The position numbers were made by a program, and so were the translations under genes. Shown one piece after another: positions 18,590-22,673 of a DNA stretch of 22,673 nucleotides. This stretch comes from Haplomitrium mnioides (taxonomy: Eukaryota; Marchantiophyta; Haplomitriopsida; Calobryales), in assembly GCA_049999725.1 (NCBI GenBank), contig JBNGIS010035265.1, positions 1 to 22,673 on the forward strand, read 5' to 3'. Each line of letters opens with the position of its first letter. Positions within the stretch are counted from its first letter, which is position 1. The notes under the pieces were generated by a model. The model did not search any database. It saw only the letters and a list, made by a program, of their open reading frames with translations, and was not told where the DNA came from.

Positions 18590-19506
18590 TTCCATGTAGA
18601 TTTCTATTTTTAGGTCTTTTGAGTTTTTTGCCTTTTTATATCTAAGTATATAAAGTCGTGTATTCTCATCGAAAGGTTATCTTTGGATGTTGTGTATGAA
18701 CCAAGAGGAGAGATGAGGTATTGCAGCTCTTACAGAAGTGTGGATTCCTTATGAGCAAAGGTGTGTTGGTTCGGATATCAAAACGATCAATCAAAATTTC
18801 TTTAAAATGTATCACTTGAGAAAAACACATCGAAAGATTTGATATTTCTCTGTGGAGCATCTATGGTATTTTGTATTGCGAGTGAGAAATTTGATTAAAA
18901 GATTTGAGGATGTACATGGTATCTTGGATTGTTGGAGATTGTGAGTTTCTTTCCAAATCTCTATTGTTGATTTGTGAAGAAGCCATACAAATTCTTAATG
19001 TGTGAAGCAATCTGTAAAAAAAAATTCATTTGTTTTTGTCTGAAAATTGTGTTTTTTTTCATATGAAGCTTGTTTGGTGGTGAAAATCTAGTTGTTTAAA
19101 GAGGTGGTTCTCAAGCACTGGAGGCAGTACACATGATTTTGCATCAAAGAAATATGTTATAAGAGATGCACATATATTGTTAACATCCGCTACTTTAAAC
19201 CAAGAACCGTTACTGAGTTCCTATTTCACTTGGTAGTCGTAAATATTATTTTTGTAATTTGGTATTGAAAAGCATCAATTTTACGTTTGTGATATTTTTC
19301 CGTAAAGAAAATCGTTTTTTAGAAATACAAGTTGTGTATTTTACATTGAGATTATATTTTAAAATTTTCTTTATAATAAACACCCTAGAAAACAAGCATT
19401 TTAGTTATTGAAATATTTTATTAAAACCTCATACTATTGTGAATACACTACATTCATAAAAAATTAAATAAAACATATATCCTTTTATGAAAAAAATGTC
19501 ACAACA
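18590..19506 (+). repeat. AT-rich 0.9-kb tandem unit, first copy (LTR-like)
   Basis: The unit begins ATTCCATGTAGATTTCTATT, contains TATATAAAGTCGTG (about 18,647-18,660) and TCATCGAAAGGTTATCT. It ends with a B block from CCGCTACTTTAAACCAAGAA (about 19,189) to AAATAAAACATATATCC (about 19,466-19,482). The same order recurs in the second copy. A TATA-like box followed by a moderately structured leader is compatible with an LTR, but I found no TG...CA ends or target duplications. Confidence 0.75.
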
Positions 19507-20341
19507 TTCCATGTAGTTTTCTATTTTTAGACATTTTAAGTTTTTCGTCTTTTTAAGACTTAGTATGTAAGGCCATATACTCTCATCGAAAGGTTATCTC
19601 TCGATGTCTCATCATATTTATGAACCAAAAGGAGAGCTATGGTATTGTAGCTCTTGGAGAAGCGTGGATTACTTGTGAGCAAATGTGCACTAGTTCTGAT
19701 ATCGAAAGATCAACACACAAATTGGGAATTTCTTCGAGAAGGTATCACTCGAAGAAAAGTACATCGAAAGATTTGTGAGATTTCTGTCATCCATAGTATC
19801 TTGGATTGCATGTGAGAAATCTAGTTTAGAAATTGAAAGCATCTATGGTACTTCGAAGTGCTGGAAATTGTGTCAAAGAAATCATGCCTCAATTGTAGGG
19901 GTGCGAAGAACAATCTGGAGGAGTGTTTTGGTTTGCAGGACTAAATTCTTAAGGTCGCAAGATCTACTGAGAACACGCAAGCCCTCAAGAAAAGAAATCT
20001 TTGGCTACAGAGTTCGTGTTCAACAGCCGCTACTTTGAACCAAGAGCCGCTACCGAGTTCCTATTTCACTTGGCAGTTGAAATTAATTTTTTTTTGTGAT
20101 TTGGTATTCAAAAACATCAAATTTACGACTGAAATCTTCTTTTCGAAAAGAAAACCGTTTTTTATAAACAAAAAATGCATATTTTACATTGAGATTATAT
20201 TTCAAACATTTCTTTGTAGAAAATACCTTGAAAAACAAACATTTTGGTTATTTAAATATTTTATAAAAACTTTACACTATTGTGAATAAACTAAATTCAT
20301 AAAAAATGAAATAAAACATATATCTTTTGGTGGAAAAAAAC
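19507..20341 (+). repeat. AT-rich 0.9-kb tandem unit, second copy
   Basis: It matches the first copy at about 70-80% by eye: ATTCCATGTAGTTTTCTATT at the start, TCATCGAAAGGTTATCTC near 19,583, CCGCTACTTTGAACCAAGAG near 20,027, and AAATAAAACATATATC near 20,308. The TATA-like box is lost (TATGTAAGGCC). The middle part (about 19,900-20,020) differs from copy one. Frames at 19,775-20,038 and 20,035-20,289 are within the repeat and not conserved between copies. Confidence 0.75.
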
Positions 20342-20359
20342 TACAAGAAAACGTAAATG

Positions 20360-20700
20360 TCCAGTTGGGTAAGGACTTTGAACCTGACTTTGAGCATTGT
20401 AGCTAACAAATACTATGTTAGCGTAGACTTCAAACCAAAACCGTAAATTTAGCTTATGCACACATAGACTCCGAACAAGAATCCTAAATCCTGTGCGTGC
20501 TTAAACTCTAAACAAGAACAATGAAATTATGCACGTATAGACTTTGAACTAGAACCCTAGAGCTATTGCAAGCCAAGATTCTAAAAAAGAACCCTACTGC
20601 CTATGCAAGCATAGATATTGAACAAGAACCATTTGGCTTAGGGGTGAAAGGACTCTGAAAAATAACCTGAGAGTTTAAGCACGCAAGGAATCTGAATAAG
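20360..20700. repeat. Degenerate ~37-42-bp minisatellite
   Basis: Units of the type TATGCACACATAGACTCCGAA followed by CAAGAACCCTAAA recur about eight times (for example near 20,455, 20,493, 20,531, 20,570 and 20,605). The core GCAC(G/A)(C/T)ATAGACTTTGAA resembles the core of the 24-bp array at 22,400-22,673, and the two lie on opposite sides of the methyltransferase-like gene. Confidence 0.65.
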
Positions 20701-20947
20701 AACTAGATAGCCTCAATGCACAACGACACTAAATAATGCGCAAAGACTCCAAATCATCTTTAGACTAGCAATTGACTTCAAACCATTCTTAGATTATCAA
20801 ATGAGTCAAACTATTCTTAAGCCCACCAAATTAAATCGTGATGAAAAGACTTTAAATAGAGTGAGAGAGCAACAAGATGCAACTTTGGTAAATAAAAATT
20901 TGGAAAACATAAACTTCATTTATAATACAAATTGTTAAAAGAAATCA
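20701..20947 (-). other. Spacer and probable 3' UTR of the methyltransferase-like gene
   Basis: AT-rich sequence directly after the stop codon of the minus-strand gene at 20,948. No clear polyadenylation signal could be fixed among the many A/T-rich hexamers. Confidence 0.4.
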
Positions 20948-22326
20948 TTATACTCTTTCCTCTTCAGGAGGAATTGTCTCATCTAAATCTACAGGCTGAA
21001 CATCTGAAGCCGCTAGAAAATCCTGTCGAGACTTTCCAATCCTCGATATTATAATAGAGTTACCAGAAGCACCTACAGTACCAGGAGGAACATATTCCTT
21101 GTGGTAAGCAAAAACTATTTGTAACTTAGTCACATCGGATGGCAAGGAAGCCATCTCCAAAACCCTTTGAGGAATATAAATAGACTGATGTTGATCATAT
21201 TCTACGGCGATGCAGTTTCGCATCAGCTTTAAAGCATATATAAGGCATGTGCCAGACTTAGAGCAAAGATCAAGGATCCAATCTTGCTCTGTTGATAAAT
21301 GGTCAATAAAAAATTTGTAAAGAGCTTGCAACTTCTGATAAATATTCATATGAGCATCATCTTCTGGATGTCTAAGTTTTGCCAAAACAGTAGGGCAGCT
21401 AAAAATACTCCACAGAATCTGTCGAGGAAGTCCGGTTGCAGAAGAAGGCTGCAAATTGAAAAGGCGCATACTTCTCTTTCCTTCCTTATTCCAATAGCCT
21501 ACCGTCCAATACTCGTGAGCATGTGCGATTCTATGACCACCAGAATAATGAATATTGCTTTTGTCCCTGCAAAAAGAAAAACAATCAAATCAAACATTGC
21601 AACCAAAAACAAAAAAACAGAGAAATCAAAAAAATTAAAAATAAAAGAACAGCTCACCAGATGTCGTGATCGATTGCATAGCAGACTTCAAAAAGGGCAT
21701 CCTCGACGATGCTAAATTGTTGCAAAGAATGAATGATCACAAAAGACCAAAACTCTGAAGTTGTTACTGCCGCAAAAGTTGATACCATATCAAAAATGTC
21801 ATCTTTTAAAAATGGTTCCGAGTCATCATGCTTGCATTCCTTTAGGTTGTACTCATAAGAAATATCAGCAATAGCCAAAGTGAACACATAGGTTTCACAA
21901 GACCCTTCAATTGCCGAGCGTTGGCCTCCTCGTGGACTTGATAAAAAGCCATGTTAAGACCATCAACATACAACATTAGTTCATCTTCCTCGTCTCTCAC
22001 AGCTCCTTCTGTTGTGAGAGATACAACACCACTTTGATGTCGTGCTTTCCACTCTCTAGTCTTTTGGCAATGGAGAAGAAAAGCAAGAGGGTAAGAGACC
22101 AACGTGGGAGGCTGGTCTNNNNNNNNNNNNNNNNNNNNNNNNNNNNNNNNNNNNNNNNNNNNNNNNNNNNNNNNNNNNNNNNNNNNNNNNNNNNNNNNNN
22201 NNNNNNNNNNNNNNNNNNGGGAGGCTGGTCTTGATCTTCAAGGGCTTCCTCAACCCCATATTTTTTCCTTCCATTTGCAGTTGCTGTCAGTTTCTTCGCT
22301 AGTTGTTGTTTAAATGTTTTGTCCTC
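20948..22326 (-). pseudogene. Permuted (beta-class) amino-methyltransferase-like gene, two exons, frameshifted and 5'-incomplete
   Basis: Exon a spans 22326-21658 (acceptor GTGTAG, donor GTGAGC) and exon b 21566-20948 (acceptor TTTGCAG); the junction rebuilds a Trp codon in frame. The motif order is that of DNA_methylase N4/N6 enzymes: motif IV position TLAIADISYEYN (D-I-S-Y for DPPY), then KLRHPED...NIYQKLQALYKFFI (HP..QKP..L), then motif I WILDLCSKSGTCLIYALKL (usual D.F.GSGT) and RNCIAVEYDQHQ (acidic residue for S-adenosylmethionine). Upstream peptides include EYWTVGYWNKEGKRSMRLF. The proline of motif IV and the first glycine of motif I are altered, so activity is doubtful. A one-base frameshift lies near 21,895-21,915. 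The 100-N gap falls in exon a. It could be a decayed transposon-encoded or domesticated methylase; substrate unknown. Confidence 0.65.
22119..22218. other. Assembly gap of 100 N, probably artificial
   Basis: The 13 bases before the gap (22,106-22,118, GGGAGGCTGGTCT) are identical to the 13 bases after it (22,219-22,231). Overlapping them removes the gap and leaves the minus-strand exon open across the join. Confidence 0.85.
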
Positions 22327-22378
22327 CTACACAAAAATTGAAACAAAAACATTAGAGAGTGATAAAACATTTAAAGGT

Positions 22379-22406
22379 ATGGACCCTAAAATATTTTAGG
22401 GTCCAT
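22379..22406. repeat. Perfect 28-bp palindrome
   Basis: The sequence reads the same on both strands with no loop. Its core is CCCTAAAATATTTTAGGG and its arms extend to ATGGAC and GTCCAT. It forms the left edge of the palindromic tandem array and shares its GTCCATG arm. Confidence 0.95.
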
Positions 22407-22673
22407 GCGTGCATGGACATCGAGGTTCAAGCGCGCATGGACTTTGATAACTACACGCGCTTTGACTTTCAAGTCCATGCGCGCATGGACTTTGCTGTTC
22501 AAAAGCACTTAGACTTCAAAGTCCAAGAGCGCTTGGACTTTGAAGTCCATGCGTTCATGGACTTTGCGGTTCAAGAGCACTTAGACTTTGAAGTCCATGC
22601 GCGCATAGACTTCGATGTCCTTGCGCGTTTGGACTTCGAAGTCCATGCTCGCATGGACTTCAAAGTCAATGCG
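22400..22673. repeat. 24-bp tandem array of palindromic units
   Basis: About eleven 24-bp units run to the window edge. The consensus core AGTCCATGCGCGCATGGACT is a perfect 20-bp palindrome, followed by a TTGA-like spacer. Variant units (GTTCAAGAGCACTTAGAC) recur three units apart (near 22,497 and 22,569), hinting at a 72-bp higher-order period. No coding frame is apparent. On the minus strand it lies just upstream of exon a of the methyltransferase-like gene, so it is intronic or promoter-proximal to it. Confidence 0.95.

Noticed and set aside
20360-20700. CRISPR-like array
   Set aside because: Units vary in length and sequence with no constant repeat and unique spacers, and the genome is eukaryotic. 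A minisatellite explains it.
22034-22313. Open frames running through the N block
   Set aside because: They exist only because N codons contain no stops; the gap is probably artificial.

Overview
The window looks like nuclear DNA of a land plant. It carries a plant-type METTL14 (MT-A70 family) gene with a very long charged first exon and GT-AG introns, remnants of a Ty1/copia element, several decayed LINE copies, LTRs with 5-bp target duplications, and long AT-rich repeat tracts. Long transposon-filled spacers would suit a large genome such as a fern's, but the species cannot be fixed from sequence alone. I see no bacterial operons, rRNA, tRNA or CRISPR arrays.

Positions 1-12,210 are a transposon graveyard, mostly explained by insertions into insertions. 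A ~315-bp repeat (called R1 here) occupies 1-800. A LINE 3' part on the minus strand (1441-3300) is split by a 1.1-kb polyadenylated retroposon (1991-3111) flanked by a perfect 16-bp target duplication. A copia element on the minus strand spans 3478-8660. Both outer ends carry the 5-bp duplication CAGAA. It is broken by a LINE fragment, an internal 361-bp duplication, a deletion of U5 through the gag N-terminus, and R1 insertions in its 5' LTR, one of them in the TATA box. After that come a possible LTR (9026-9724), a second copy of the LINE/retroposon composite with an internal deletion (9997-10190), a solo LTR with CTATA duplications (10242-10907), and a LINE reverse-transcriptase remnant (about 10,970-12,210).

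Positions 12,927-17,504 (minus) hold five exons of METTL14, a subunit of the mRNA N6-adenosine methyltransferase complex. The frame runs without a stop to the end of the conserved MT-A70 domain and then meets a clean splice donor. The expected C-terminal exon was not found, so the transposon cluster may lie inside a large METTL14 intron, or the gene has lost its 3' end.

Positions 17,820-20,900 are AT-rich and repetitive: degenerate short repeats, a 0.9-kb unit present twice in tandem, and a degenerate minisatellite. Positions 20,948-22,326 (minus) hold two exons of a second methyltransferase-like gene. Its motif order (motif IV, then HP..QK, then motif I) resembles the permuted amino-methyltransferases of the DNA_methylase N4/N6 type, with altered catalytic motifs, one frameshift and an assembly gap. 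It is followed to the right by a strongly palindromic 24-bp tandem array running off the window. There is no evidence that the two methyltransferase genes work together.
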